Assembly (NCBI RefSeq): GCF_015680705.1
Contig: NZ_JADNYP010000018.1
Span: 35,838-99,837 of the forward strand
Source of the DNA: Pseudomonas fulva
GTDB lineage: Bacteria > Pseudomonadota > Gammaproteobacteria > Pseudomonadales > Pseudomonadaceae
Reading direction: 5' to 3'
Length of the DNA: 64,000 bases
The notes under the pieces: model-generated
What the model saw: the letters and a program-made list of their open reading frames with translations, nothing else
Told to the model about the DNA's origin: nothing
Databases searched by the model: none
Made by a program: the position numbers and the translations under genes
Shown here: one piece after another, positions 1 to 8,917 of the stretch
Layout: every line of letters starts with the position of its first letter
How positions within the stretch are numbered: the first letter of the stretch is position 1

Positions 1-791
1 ACGCGCACCTGGAGCAGATAAGCCAGGCCGTGCAAGCAGCCGACAAGGCTGTCGAACAGGCACGAGTGCTGCTCGAGGAACGCGATGCACGCCTGCGCCA
101 GCATGCCACGCTGGTACAAGCCCCGCCGTCGGCCGAAAACCTGGAACACTTCCTGGCGCAGTTGCAGGAGCGCCTGGCCGGCCAGGAACAGCGCTGCGCC
201 GAGCTGCGTGCCGAGCAGGCCGAAGACCAGCGCCGACGGCTGGCCTACCAGGCCCTGGCCGCAGAGATCGAGGCGGCCCATGGCCAGTGGCAGCGCTGGG
301 CACGCCTGAGCGCGCTGATCGGTTCGGCGTCCGGCGACACCTTCCGCAAGCTCGCCCAAGGCTACAACCTGGACCTGCTGCTGCACCATGCCAACGGCCA
401 GCTGCGCCAGCTGGCCCGACGCTATCGGCTCAAGCGCGGCGGCAGTTCGCTGGGGCTGCTGGTACTCGATACCGAGATGGGCGACGAGCTGCGTTCGGTG
501 CACTCGCTGTCAGGCGGCGAGACCTTCCTGGTGTCCCTGGCCCTGGCGCTTGGCCTGGCCTCGATGGCCTCGAGCACCTTGCGCATCGAGTCGCTGTTCA
601 TCGACGAAGGTTTCGGCAGTCTCGATCCGGAATCGTTGCAGTTGGCCATGGATGCGCTGGACGGCTTGCAGGCCCAGGGGCGCAAGGTTGCCGTCATCTC
701 TCATGTACAGGAGATGCACGAAAGGATCCCCGTGCAGATCCAGGTTCGCCGACGTGGCAATGGCTTGAGCGATGTGCAGGTGGTCGGCTAG
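1..791 (+). CDS. sbcC: Exonuclease subunit SbcC, C-terminal part (5' end outside window)
   Basis: This is the tail of the SMC-like ATPase of the SbcCD nuclease, which cleaves DNA hairpins and processes double-strand ends in the cytoplasm. The reading frame is open from base 3, so the start lies upstream of the window. The first 110 or so visible residues are charged and helical (coiled coil). They are followed by the ABC signature LSGGE and the Walker B segment ESLFIDEGFGSLD, then an H-loop-like VISH. The protein ends in VQVVG at a TAG. The nuclease partner sbcD would be expected just upstream. The family assignment is firm. SMC-type ATPases share this layout, but the FIDEGFGSLD form is typical of SbcC. 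Confidence 0.93.
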   Translation, partial: AHLEQISQAVQAADKAVEQARVLLEERDARLRQHATLVQAPPSAENLEHFLAQLQERLAGQEQRCAELRAEQAEDQRRRLAYQALAAEIEAAHGQWQRWARLSALIGSASGDTFRKLAQGYNLDLLLHHANGQLRQLARRYRLKRGGSSLGLLVLDTEMGDELRSVHSLSGGETFLVSLALALGLASMASSTLRIESLFIDEGFGSLDPESLQLAMDALDGLQAQGRKVAVISHVQEMHERIPVQIQVRRRGNGLSDVQVVG

Positions 792-795
792 CGGG

Positions 796-834
796 CCGGC
801 CGGAGCCGCAGGTGTCACGCCTTGGCCCGGCCGG
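796..834. terminator. GC-rich hairpin between convergent sbcC and lactonase genes
   Basis: CCGGCCGG followed by GCC is answered about 16 bases later by GGC and CCGGCCGG, giving a strong stem between two genes that converge. There is no T-tract on either side, so a shared terminator is an inference from position. Confidence 0.3.
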
Positions 835-838
835 GTGC

Positions 839-1972
839 TCAGTCGAGGAACTCGAAGTCCGATGGCGCGCCGTGCGCCAGGGCCTGCACGGTGTCGCCCA
901 GCTCGCCGCTGAGCGGGTCGCGTCGCATCACCACGATGCGATCGCTTTTCTGGTTGGCCACCAGCAGGTAGTGGCCGCTCGGATCGATGGCGAACTCGCG
1001 TGGCTCCCGGCCTTCGGACGAACGCCTTTGTATCAGGGTCAGGCGGCCGTCCTCGCTGTCCACGGCATAGACCACGACCTGATTGGCCGTGCCGCGATTG
1101 CTCACGTAAAGGAAGCGACCATCGCTGGACAGGTGCAGGCCACCGCCGGCCTTGGCCTGGGGGTCGTCGCGCTCGGTCAATGGCAGGCGCTGACGCTCGA
1201 GCAAGGCGCCATCCTCGACATCGAACATCACCACCTCCCCGCTCATTTCCAAGGTCAGGTAGGCATGCTCGCCTTGGGCATCGAACAGCAGGTGCCGAGG
1301 ACCGCTGCCTGGCGGCAGGCTCACCGCTGCCGGTTGCGCCGGGCTCAGTGGCTGCGTGGGGCTGGCAGCGTCGTAGCGGTAGATGAAGACCTTGTCGGCG
1401 CCCAGGTCGCTGGCATACAGATACAGGCCATCGGGGGAGAAAACCGCCGAGTGCACGTGAGGCCCGGATTGACGCTCCGGATCCACGCCACTGGGCGCGT
1501 GACGCTGCTGCTGGATCGCCTGCGCAAGCCGTCCATCCTTGTCCACCGGCAAGACTGCCAGGCTGCCACCGGGCACCGGTTCGCCGGAATAATTGGCTAC
1601 CATCAGGTAGCGCCGATCCTGGCTGAGGCTGGCATGGGTCGGCTCGTCACCTTGGCTGGAGACCTGCGAAAGCGGCTCGATCAGACCCTCGGCACTTACC
1701 GAGAAGCTGCTGACCCGGCCTTTGCCCTGCCCCACTTCGTTGACCGCGAACAGCAGGCGCTGGTCCTCCGACAGCACCAGCCAGGAGGGGTTGTCGCTCT
1801 TGACCAGCTGGCGCGCCTGGGCGTCGATCAGCCCTGTGCGCGTGTCGAACTGGTAGCGATAGATGCCCTCGCCTTGGCCTTGGGTATAACCACCGACCAG
1901 CAGGCCGGCAGCATGGGCTTGGATCGTCAGGCTCATCAGGCTAGCCCCCAGTATCTTCTCGAGTGTCGTCAT
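839..1972 (-). CDS. Secreted lactonase family protein (6-phosphogluconolactonase-like, seven-bladed propeller)
   Basis: This is a 377-residue protein with an N-terminal signal-like stretch (LEKILGASLMSLTIQAHA, cleavage before AGLLV), so export is expected. The body shows repeated propeller strands of the YbhE/Pgl type, such as PSWLVLSEDQRLLFAVNE, PRHLLFDAQGEHAYLTLE and LHLSSDGRFLYVSNR. The family hydrolyses 6-phosphogluconolactone or related lactones, but a periplasmic member may act on another substrate. ATG at 1972 is chosen because GAGG sits six bases upstream; an in-frame ATG at 1978 directly abuts that ribosome site. The start overlaps the end of the DUF5629 gene by about 32 bases, which suggests coupled translation. 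Confidence 0.8.
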   Translation of the reverse strand: MTTLEKILGASLMSLTIQAHAAGLLVGGYTQGQGEGIYRYQFDTRTGLIDAQARQLVKSDNPSWLVLSEDQRLLFAVNEVGQGKGRVSSFSVSAEGLIEPLSQVSSQGDEPTHASLSQDRRYLMVANYSGEPVPGGSLAVLPVDKDGRLAQAIQQQRHAPSGVDPERQSGPHVHSAVFSPDGLYLYASDLGADKVFIYRYDAASPTQPLSPAQPAAVSLPPGSGPRHLLFDAQGEHAYLTLEMSGEVVMFDVEDGALLERQRLPLTERDDPQAKAGGGLHLSSDGRFLYVSNRGTANQVVVYAVDSEDGRLTLIQRRSSEGREPREFAIDPSGHYLLVANQKSDRIVVMRRDPLSGELGDTVQALAHGAPSDFEFLD

Positions 1973-2228
1973 CTTCATCCTCTTCCGGAGCGCGCAGAGC
2001 GTCCATGCAGACCAGTCGATGCTCGCCCTGCGAATCGCTCAGGCGCCATTGCTCGCCCTCTGCCGTCGCGGCTGCAACCTGCTCGAGCGAGAAGCGCCAG
2101 CGCCGATGCTCACGGCCATCGATGCATTCGATCGAAAGACCCTCGGCATCGAAGGTGAAGTCGAAGGCATGCAGGCCATCGATCAGCAGCATGTCACAGG
2201 ATTGCAGGGCTTCGGACAGAGCAGTCAT
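1941..2228 (-). CDS. DUF5629 family protein
   Basis: This is a small 95-residue cytoplasmic protein without a signal or membrane segment. The patterns MLLIDGLHAFDF, IECIDGREHRRWRFSLEQV and EHRLVCMDAL match a Pseudomonas-specific family of unknown function. The C-terminus is very acidic (APEEDEDDDTREDTGG). Its last 32 bases overlap the lactonase start, so the two are probably one transcript. No function is proposed. Confidence 0.7.
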   Translation of the reverse strand: MTALSEALQSCDMLLIDGLHAFDFTFDAEGLSIECIDGREHRRWRFSLEQVAAATAEGEQWRLSDSQGEHRLVCMDALRAPEEDEDDDTREDTGG

Positions 2229-2302
2229 CAGGTTCTACCGTCAAGAAAAGCACGCATTATAGGCAGACCGGGGATGACCGGCGGCGTTCAAAGCGATGAC
2301 GC

Positions 2303-3283
2303 TCAGCCTCGTTCGGCGGGTGCCGCGCCAGCTTCGAACGGGCTGCTGCCACGACGCTGGTTACGGTCCTCGCGCGGTGTCGCGCCAAAGAAGTTGCGGT
2401 AGGCGCTGGAGAAGTGCGGCCCGGAGGAAAAGCCGCAGGACAAGCCGATCTGGATGATCGACTTGCTGGTCTGCAGCAGCATCTGGCGCGCCTTGTTCAG
2501 GCGCAGCTCCAGGTAGTACTGACTCGGTACCCGGTTGAGGTACTGCTTGAAGATACGCTCCAGCTGGCGACGCGAAACGCAGACATGCTGGGCTATTTCG
2601 TCGGTGGTCAACGGCTCCTCGATATTGGCCTCCATCAAGACCACCGCCTGGGTTAGCTTGGGGTGGCTGGAGCCCAGGCGGTTCTGCAGCGGAATGCGTT
2701 GGCGCTCGCCGCCTTCGCGGATACGCTCCACCACCAGCTCCTCGGAAACCGCCCCGGCCAGCTCGGCGCCATGGTCGCGCGCCAGCACCGCGAGCATCAG
2801 GTCTGCCACCGACATGCCGCCGCAGGCGGTCAGCCGGTCACGGTCCCAGTCGAACAGATGGCTGGTGGCGATCACCTTGGGGAAGCGCTCGGCGAAATCG
2901 TCCTGCCAGCGCCAATGGACGGCCGCGCGATAACCCTCGAGCAGGCCCAGCAAGGCCAGCGGATAGACCCCGGCGGACAAGCCGCCGATCATGCAGCCAC
3001 TCCTGGCCAGCTGGCGCAGCGCCCCGGCAAGCGCCGGAGCGACGGCCAACGGTGGCTCGTCAGCCAGCAGGAACAAGGTATCCAGACCCTCCAGACGGCC
3101 GGCCCAGGCAGTGCCAGGCAGACGCCAGTCGCCCTCCAGCGGTGCCTCGGCCTGCAGAAAGACCAGCTCGTACGCCGCATCCGCCTGCAGCCGTCGGGCC
3201 ACCTGCAGCACATCCTCGGCCAAGGCCAAGGTCAGCGCCCTGGTACTGGGCCAGATGAGAAAACCGATTCGCTGGGAGGTCAT
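2303..3283 (-). CDS. argR: ArgR, AraC/GlxA-type arginine-responsive regulator
   Basis: This is the 326-residue AraC-family regulator that activates arginine catabolism and uptake and represses biosynthesis in pseudomonads; it is unrelated to enterobacterial ArgR. The N-terminal half is a DJ-1/PfpI-like domain (IGFLIWPSTRALTLALAE, GGLSAGVYPLALLGLLEG). The C-terminal half is a double helix-turn-helix (TDEIAQHVCVSRRQLERIFK and IIQIGLSCGFSSGPHFSSAY). ATG 3283 begins MTSQRIGFLIW, where the conserved domain begins. It lies 97 bases after aotP on the same strand, reproducing the known aot-argR arrangement, and is therefore probably autoregulated through the operator upstream of aotJ. Confidence 0.9.
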   Translation of the reverse strand: MTSQRIGFLIWPSTRALTLALAEDVLQVARRLQADAAYELVFLQAEAPLEGDWRLPGTAWAGRLEGLDTLFLLADEPPLAVAPALAGALRQLARSGCMIGGLSAGVYPLALLGLLEGYRAAVHWRWQDDFAERFPKVIATSHLFDWDRDRLTACGGMSVADLMLAVLARDHGAELAGAVSEELVVERIREGGERQRIPLQNRLGSSHPKLTQAVVLMEANIEEPLTTDEIAQHVCVSRRQLERIFKQYLNRVPSQYYLELRLNKARQMLLQTSKSIIQIGLSCGFSSGPHFSSAYRNFFGATPREDRNQRRGSSPFEAGAAPAERG

Positions 3284-3380
3284 AGAAGGGTCCGAAACCT
3301 GAAGTCGATCGAGTCGATGGCGCCAGGGCTTGCAACGCCAGGGGCGTAGCATGCCCTATTTCGGTGCAAGTCGGCAGTGC

Positions 3381-4145
3381 CTACTTCAGGCTGCCGGAAA
3401 GAAACTGCTTCAGGCGCTCCGACTGGGGATTGGCCAGTACCTGGCGTGGATCGCCGCTTTCCTCGACCTTGCCTTGGTGCAGAAACACCAGCTGGTTGGA
3501 CACTTCGCGGGCAAAGCCCATTTCGTGAGTGACCACGACCATGGTCCGGCCTTCCTGGGCCAGCGACTGCATGACCTTGAGCACGTCGCCTACCAGCTCC
3601 GGGTCGAGCGCCGAGGTCGGTTCATCGAACAGCATCACCTCAGGCTCCATGGCCAAGGCGCGGGCAATGGCCACCCGTTGCTGCTCGCCCCCGGACATGT
3701 GTCCCGGATAGGCATCCTTGCGATGGGCCACTCCGACCTTGGCCAGGTAGTGCTCGGCCTTCTCCAGCGCCTGCTTGCGATCGATGCCCAGCACGTGCAC
3801 CGGCGCCTCGATGACGTTCTGCAAGGCAGTCATGTGCGCCCACAGATTGAAATGCTGGAACACCATCGACAAGCGTGCGCGCATGCGCTGCAGCTGCTTT
3901 GGCTCGGCGGCCCGGAGCGCGCCGTCCTTGCCCGCCACCAGCTTGAGTTCCTCGTTGTTGAGCAGGATCCTGCCGGCGTGTGGCTGCTCGAGCAGGTTGA
4001 TGCAGCGCAGGAAGGTCGACTTGCCCGATCCGCTGGAGCCGATGATGCTGGTCACGTCGCCTGCCTTGGCAGACAGCGAGACGCCCTTGAGCACCTCATG
4101 GCTGCCGTAGCGCTTGTGCAGGCCCTGGACTTGTAGTTTGTACAT
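3381..4145 (-). CDS. aotP: Arginine/ornithine ABC transporter ATP-binding protein
   Basis: This 254-residue HisP-type ATPase energises basic amino acid import. Visible motifs are Walker A GSSGSGKS at residues 36-43, the Q-loop in MVFQHFNLW, the signature MSGGEQQRVAIARAL (Met in place of the usual Leu), Walker B PEVMLFDEPTSALD and the H-loop VVVTHEMGFA. The start is ATG 4145 (MYKLQVQGL); an upstream in-frame ATG at 4160 would add five unconserved residues. It follows aotM by 22 bases and precedes argR. Some pseudomonads carry an extra gene, aotO, between aotM and aotP; there is no room for it here. Confidence 0.88.
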   Translation of the reverse strand: MYKLQVQGLHKRYGSHEVLKGVSLSAKAGDVTSIIGSSGSGKSTFLRCINLLEQPHAGRILLNNEELKLVAGKDGALRAAEPKQLQRMRARLSMVFQHFNLWAHMTALQNVIEAPVHVLGIDRKQALEKAEHYLAKVGVAHRKDAYPGHMSGGEQQRVAIARALAMEPEVMLFDEPTSALDPELVGDVLKVMQSLAQEGRTMVVVTHEMGFAREVSNQLVFLHQGKVEESGDPRQVLANPQSERLKQFLSGSLK

Positions 4146-4167
4146 GCTGTCGGTTCTCACGATGCGA

Positions 4168-4866
4168 TCAGTGCTTGCGTGGTGCCAGGTAGCCGAGCCA
4201 GCGGCGTTCGGCCAGCTTGAACAGGCGCACCAGGATGAAGGTCAGGCACAGGTAGAACACGCCTGCCGTGATGTAGGCCTCGAAAGGCAGATAATACTGG
4301 GCATTGACCGTACGCGCCGCACCGGTGATGTCGATGAGCGTGACGATGGAAGCCAGGCTGGTGGTCTGCAACATCATGATCACCTCGTTGCTGTACTGCG
4401 GCAGCGCCCGGCGCAGGGCCGACGGCAGCAGGATGCGTCGATACATCTTCAACGGCGCCATGCCCATCGCCCTGGCGGCCTCGATCTCGCCATGCGGGGT
4501 GGCCTTGAGGCTGCCAGCAATGATCTCGGCGGTATAGGCGCTGGTATTGATGGCGAACGCCAGGCAGGCGCAGAACGTGGCGCTCGACAGCCATGGCCAG
4601 AAGATGCTCTGGCGTACGGCTTCGAACTGGGCCAGGCCGTAGTAAATCAGGAACAGTTGCACCAGCATCGGGGTGCCCCGGATGACGTAGGTGTACAGCC
4701 AGGCGACGAAGTTGACCACGGGCTGGCGCGACACCCGCATCATGGCCAGTGGAATGGCCGCCAGCAAACCGAAGAACAACGAGATCGCCAGCAGCTTGAG
4801 GGTCACCAGCATGCCTGCGAAATACAGCGGCAGCGCGTCCCACACCACGTTGTAGTCGAAAATCAT
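4168..4866 (-). CDS. aotM: Arginine/ornithine ABC transporter permease AotM
   Basis: This 232-residue inner-membrane permease is of the HisM type and forms a heterodimeric channel with AotQ. It has about five hydrophobic segments, starting with LYFAGMLVTLKLLAISLFFGLLAAI. The EAA-type coupling loop reads GEIEAARAMGMAPLKMYRRILLP. The ATG overlaps the aotQ stop in an ATGA, typical of translational coupling. Its assignment as the M rather than the Q subunit follows gene order and the MIFDYNVVWDALP N-terminus. Confidence 0.87.
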   Translation of the reverse strand: MIFDYNVVWDALPLYFAGMLVTLKLLAISLFFGLLAAIPLAMMRVSRQPVVNFVAWLYTYVIRGTPMLVQLFLIYYGLAQFEAVRQSIFWPWLSSATFCACLAFAINTSAYTAEIIAGSLKATPHGEIEAARAMGMAPLKMYRRILLPSALRRALPQYSNEVIMMLQTTSLASIVTLIDITGAARTVNAQYYLPFEAYITAGVFYLCLTFILVRLFKLAERRWLGYLAPRKH

Positions 4867-5552
4867 AGCTCGGCCGCCTTGATGCCCACGGAATAACGTT
4901 TCTCCAGTCGCTTGAGTGCCAGCAGCGAGACACTGGTGATGACCAGGTACAACGCCGCCACCGCCAGGAAGAAGGTGAACGGCTCGCGGGTGGCGTCGGC
5001 CGCCTGCTTGGCCTTGAACATCATGTCCTGCAAGCCGACCACGGAAATCAGCGCGGTGGCCTTGGTCAGCACCAGCCAGTTGTTGGTGAAGCCGGGGATG
5101 GCCAGGCGGATCATCTGCGGCACCATGATCCGGAAGAACACCTGACGCTCATTCATGCCATAGGCCCGTCCTGCCTCGGCCTGGCCCTTGGGGATGCCGA
5201 GGAACGCGCCCCGGAAGGTCTCCGAGAGATAGGCGCCGAAGATGAAGCCCAGCGTGCAGATACCGGCGACCAGCGGATTGAGATCGACGTAGTCGTCATG
5301 GCCGAGCAGCGGCGCGACCCGATTGATCACATCCTGGCCGCCGTAGAAGATCAGCAGGATCAGGACCAGGTCCGGGATGCCGCGTATCACCGTGGAGTAC
5401 ACGTCGCCCAGCCAGGCCAGCCAGCGCACCGGCGACAGACGCAGGGCGACGCCGATCAGGCCGAGCACGACGGCCAGGGCCATGGAAGACAGGGCAAGCT
5501 GCAGTGTCAGCCATGCCCCGTCGAGGATGACTGCCCCGTAGCCTTTCAACAT
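4863..5552 (-). CDS. aotQ: Arginine/ornithine ABC transporter permease AotQ
   Basis: This 229-residue permease, partner of AotM, starts MLKGYGAVILDGAWLTLQLAL. The EAA loop reads GQAEAGRAYGMNERQVFFRIMVP. The pattern FTNNWLVLTKATALISVVGLQDMM is typical of the basic amino acid permease family. ATG 5552 is chosen over an in-frame start at 5594 because it has GAGG upstream and places the first membrane segment near the N-terminus. It lies 87 bases after aotJ and overlaps aotM by four bases. Confidence 0.87.
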   Translation of the reverse strand: MLKGYGAVILDGAWLTLQLALSSMALAVVLGLIGVALRLSPVRWLAWLGDVYSTVIRGIPDLVLILLIFYGGQDVINRVAPLLGHDDYVDLNPLVAGICTLGFIFGAYLSETFRGAFLGIPKGQAEAGRAYGMNERQVFFRIMVPQMIRLAIPGFTNNWLVLTKATALISVVGLQDMMFKAKQAADATREPFTFFLAVAALYLVITSVSLLALKRLEKRYSVGIKAAEL

Positions 5553-5639
5553 GATGAGGTCCTCGACCTGGAAAATGAAAATGGTGCAAACCACAGGATC
5601 TCTGCTGTTTGCACCATTGGACAGGTGTGAATGTATGGA

Positions 5640-6440
5640 TTATTGCGCAGCCTGGGCCTGGTCATCGGCGCCATAGATATCGAAGTTGAAGTACTTGGCT
5701 TCGATCTGCTTGTACTTGCCGTTGGCGCGGATGGCATCGATGGCCGCATTGATGCGCTCGCGGTTGGCGTCGTCGCCCTTGCGGACCGCGATGCCAATGC
5801 CGTCGCCGAAGTACTTGGCGTCGGTGAAGGAAGGACCGACGAAGGCGAAGCCCTTGCCGGCGTCGGTCTTGAGGAAACCGTCCTCGAGCAGGGTGGCATC
5901 GGCGACCGTACCGTCGAGCCGGCCAGCGGCGACATCCAGGTAGATCTCGTTCTGGGTACCGTATGGCACCACGGTGACGCCCTTGGGCGCGAAGACTTCC
6001 TTGGCGAAGCGATCATGGATCGAACCGCGCTGGACACCGATCTTCTTGCCGGCCAGCTCGTGCAGGTCCGCGCTGACCGCGCTGCCTTCCTTCATCACCA
6101 GGCGTGCCGGGGTCAGGTAGTAGCGATTGGTGAAGTCGACCGACTTCTTGCGATCCTCGGTAATCGACATCGACGACAGGATCGCATCGATCTTGCGTAC
6201 CTTGAGCGCCGGGATCAGACCGTCGAACTCTTGCTCGACCCAGGTGCACTTGGCCTTCATCTCTTCGCACAGGGCATTGCCGATATCGTAGTCGAAGCCG
6301 GCCAGGCTACCGTCGGGCTGCTTAAAGGCGAAGGGTGGATAGGCTGCCTCGATGCCGATCTTCAGCGGCTTCGAGTCGGCCAGCGATGCCAGGGAAAACA
6401 CGGACAGCGCCAGGGCGCCAAGCAGTGCGAGTTTCTTCAT
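5640..6440 (-). CDS. aotJ: Periplasmic arginine/ornithine-binding protein
   Basis: This 266-residue solute-binding protein is of the LAO/HisJ class. It has a signal peptide (MKKLALLGALALSVFSLASLA, then DSKPLKIG) and the family landmarks IGIEAAYPPFAFKQPDGSL, FDYDIGNALCEEM, DAILSSMSITEDRKKSVDF and the hinge region GKKIGVQRGSIHD. A Cys pair (ALCEEMKAKC) matches the disulfide of basic amino acid binders. It is the first gene of the aot operon and is separated from the permeases by 87 bases. An ArgR-type site and a promoter lie 107-151 bases upstream of its ATG, so arginine induction is likely. Confidence 0.88.
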   Translation of the reverse strand: MKKLALLGALALSVFSLASLADSKPLKIGIEAAYPPFAFKQPDGSLAGFDYDIGNALCEEMKAKCTWVEQEFDGLIPALKVRKIDAILSSMSITEDRKKSVDFTNRYYLTPARLVMKEGSAVSADLHELAGKKIGVQRGSIHDRFAKEVFAPKGVTVVPYGTQNEIYLDVAAGRLDGTVADATLLEDGFLKTDAGKGFAFVGPSFTDAKYFGDGIGIAVRKGDDANRERINAAIDAIRANGKYKQIEAKYFNFDIYGADDQAQAAQ

Positions 6441-6546
6441 CTGGTAGCTCCATCGGGTACAGGCAATAAAAGGCAGGATCGATACTGCCCGCTATGCGAA
6501 GGGGGACAAGGCCAGCCGCCGATCACGCGGCCATGAGCGCGCGATT

Positions 6547-6591
6547 GCATTCTAGCGGCAGGCGACTGGTCGATATTTCTTCAAAGCGACA
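6547..6591 (-). promoter_or_regulatory. Candidate ArgR operator and sigma-70 promoter of the aot operon
   Basis: Read on the minus strand, 6591-6571 is TGTCGC, eight bases, AA, five bases, an exact match to the half-site consensus reported for Pseudomonas ArgR. A second, weaker direct half-site begins with AGTCGC at 6567-6562. A TAGAAT box, a good -10, lies at 6554-6549, so the sites cover the -35 region, as expected for an activator. The gene downstream is aotJ. The consensus is established knowledge; occupancy is inferred. Confidence 0.55.
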
Positions 6592-6961
6592 ACTACTTAT
6601 AGAAGCGCCAGAAATCGCGTCCGGCGATATTGACAGCTCAGCCATGATATGCAAGAGCAAAAAGGATCCAACCAGAGAGTCAAGCAATTAGCGGGCCTAT
6701 TATTCGCAAACCCTTTGGCTACGGCAAGTCTGACATGAAATCTTGCGGGGAAAGCCATGCGTCTGGAAGCAACTGGGCAGCACGGTAACAGGTACCAGCG
6801 GCCGCCGCCGGAGCGCCGGACCGGCCGCGATGGGTCGCCGTGGAGGGAGGAGCCCGTCGGATGACAGGCTCAAAGTGAGTGCGAAAGACCATTGCTCCGA
6901 CGCCCGGCCTTGCAAAACCTCGGACAGCGCCGTCAGCACGCCCCGTGTTGCAGGGCTGCGA
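6592..6961. other. Intergenic region between aotJ promoter and acsA end
   Basis: No open frame with gene-like properties is seen in these 370 bases. The part next to the ArgR site is AT-rich for this genome. A stem of GCGGCCG (6798-6804) with CGGCCGC (6822-6828) lies about 134 bases beyond the acsA stop and could end acsA transcription, but it has no T-tract. Confidence 0.4.
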
Positions 6962-8917
6962 TCACGCCGCCTTCATGGTCTTGTGCGTATCGATCAGATG
7001 CTGCACCACGCCTGGGTCGGCGAGGGTCGAGATGTCGCCCAGGGCATCGTATTCGCCGGTGGCGATCTTGCGCAGGATACGTCGCATGATCTTGCCCGAG
7101 CGGGTCTTGGGCAGCCCTGGCGCCCACTGGATCACATCCGGCGAGGCGATCGGACCGATTTCCTTGCGCACCCAGTTCTTCAGCTCCTGGCGCAAGGCCT
7201 CGCTCGGCTCTTCACCGGCATTGAGCGTGACGTACACATAGATGCCCTGCCCTTTTATGTCATGCGGCACGCCGACCACCGCTGCCTCGGCGACCTTGGC
7301 GTGAGCGACCATGGCGCTCTCGATCTCCGCGGTGCCCATGCGGTGACCGGACACGTTGAGCACATCATCCACGCGTCCGGTGATCCAGTAGTAGCCATCT
7401 TCGTCGCGACGCGCACCGTCACCGGTGAAGTACATGCCACGGAAGGTCTTGAAGTAGGTGTCGACGAAGCGGTCATGGTCGCCGTACAGCGAGCGCGACT
7501 GCCCTGGCCAGGAGTCGAGGATCACCAGGTTGCCCTCGGCCGCGCCCTCGATCAGGTTGCCAAGATTGTCGACCAGCGCAGGCACCACGCCGAAGAACGG
7601 GCGAGTCGCCGAGCCCGGCTTGAGCCCGGTGGCGCCAGGCAACGGGCTGATCAGGATGCCACCGGTCTCGGTTTGCCACCAGGTATCGACGATCGGGCAG
7701 CGCTCCTTGCCGACGGTGGTGTAGTACCAGTTCCACGCTTCCGGGTTGATCGGTTCGCCAACCGAGCCGAGCAGGCGCAGGCTCGAGCCGTCCGCGCCGT
7801 CGACCGCTGCCCGGCCCTCAGCCATCATGGCGCGGATGGCCGTCGGTGCCGTGTAGAGGATGTTGACCTTGTGCTTGTCGATGATCTTCGACACGCGTGT
7901 GATGTCCGGATAATTGGGCACGCCCTCGAACAGCAAGGTCGTGGCCCCGTTGGCCAGCGGCCCGTAGACGATGTAGCTATGGCCAGTGACCCAGCCGACG
8001 TCTGCGGTGCACCAGTAGACCTCGCCCGGACGGTAGTCGAAGACCCGCTCGTGGGTCAGCGAAGCGTAGAGCAGGTAGCCGCCGGTGGTATGCAGCACGC
8101 CCTTGGGCTTGCCCGTGGAGCCGGAGGTATAAAGGATGAACAAGGCTTCCTCGGCCCCCATTTCCTTCGGCGCACAGTGGCTGGAGGCGACCTTCATCAG
8201 GTCTTCGTACCAGATGTCGCGGTGCTGGTGCCAGGCGATGTCGCCGCCAGTGCGCTTGCATACGATGATCTTTTGTACGCTGCTGGTCTCGGGATTGGTC
8301 AGGGCCAGGTCGACGTTGGCCTTGAGCGCGGTGCGGCGGCCGCCACGCACGCCCTCGTCGGCGGTGATCACCACCTTGGAGCGGCAGTCGATGATACGCC
8401 CGGCCAACGCCTCGGGGGAGAAGCCGCCGAAGACCACCGAGTGGATCGCGCCGATACGCGCGCAAGCCAGCATCGCGACCACCGCCTCGGGGATCATCGG
8501 CATGTAGATGGTCACCACGTCGCCACGATGGACGTCCTGGCCGCGCAAGGCATTGGCGAACTTGCAGACCTGCTCGTGCAGTTCGCGATAGGTGATGTTG
8601 CGATGCTCGGAAGGATCGTCGCCCTCCCAGATGATCGCCAGCTGGTCGCCACGTTCCTCGAGATGACGGTCGAGGCAGTTGGAAGAAACGTTCAGAGTGC
8701 CGTCGGCGAACCACTTGATGTCCACATGATGGTCATCGAAGGAAGTCTGCTTGACCTTGGTGAACGGCTTGATCCAGTCCAGCCGCTGGGCCTGCTCGCG
8801 CCAGAAGCCGTCCGGGTTGATCACCGATTGCTGGTACATGGCCTTGTAGGTGGCCTCGTCGGTCAGCGTGGTGGCCGCGACCTCGGGACGAACGGGATAC
8901 AGTGGAGCCGCACTCAT
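6962..8917 (-). CDS. acsA: Acetyl-CoA synthetase
   Basis: This 651-residue AMP-forming acetate:CoA ligase activates acetate to acetyl-CoA through acetyl-AMP in the cytosol. Motifs in order are YTSGSTGKPKGV (ATP phosphate loop), VDTWWQTETGG, YFTGDGARRDEDGYYWITGRVDDVLNVSGHR given here only as landmarks around TGD and GR, and the C-terminal PKTRSGKIMRR, whose Lys is the regulatory acetylation site in this family. ATG 8917 (MSAAPLYPV) has GAGG nine bases upstream; the in-frame extension to 8995 lacks one. The length equals the usual 650 or so. The gene is monocistronic. Confidence 0.95.
   Translation of the reverse strand: MSAAPLYPVRPEVAATTLTDEATYKAMYQQSVINPDGFWREQAQRLDWIKPFTKVKQTSFDDHHVDIKWFADGTLNVSSNCLDRHLEERGDQLAIIWEGDDPSEHRNITYRELHEQVCKFANALRGQDVHRGDVVTIYMPMIPEAVVAMLACARIGAIHSVVFGGFSPEALAGRIIDCRSKVVITADEGVRGGRRTALKANVDLALTNPETSSVQKIIVCKRTGGDIAWHQHRDIWYEDLMKVASSHCAPKEMGAEEALFILYTSGSTGKPKGVLHTTGGYLLYASLTHERVFDYRPGEVYWCTADVGWVTGHSYIVYGPLANGATTLLFEGVPNYPDITRVSKIIDKHKVNILYTAPTAIRAMMAEGRAAVDGADGSSLRLLGSVGEPINPEAWNWYYTTVGKERCPIVDTWWQTETGGILISPLPGATGLKPGSATRPFFGVVPALVDNLGNLIEGAAEGNLVILDSWPGQSRSLYGDHDRFVDTYFKTFRGMYFTGDGARRDEDGYYWITGRVDDVLNVSGHRMGTAEIESAMVAHAKVAEAAVVGVPHDIKGQGIYVYVTLNAGEEPSEALRQELKNWVRKEIGPIASPDVIQWAPGLPKTRSGKIMRRILRKIATGEYDALGDISTLADPGVVQHLIDTHKTMKAA

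Noticed and set aside
287..2158. 623-codon plus-strand frame across the sbcC end and the lactonase
   Set aside because: It is antisense to or out of frame with two well-supported genes, is rich in Arg/Ala/Gly/His as expected for a shadow frame in GC-rich DNA, and shows no family motifs.
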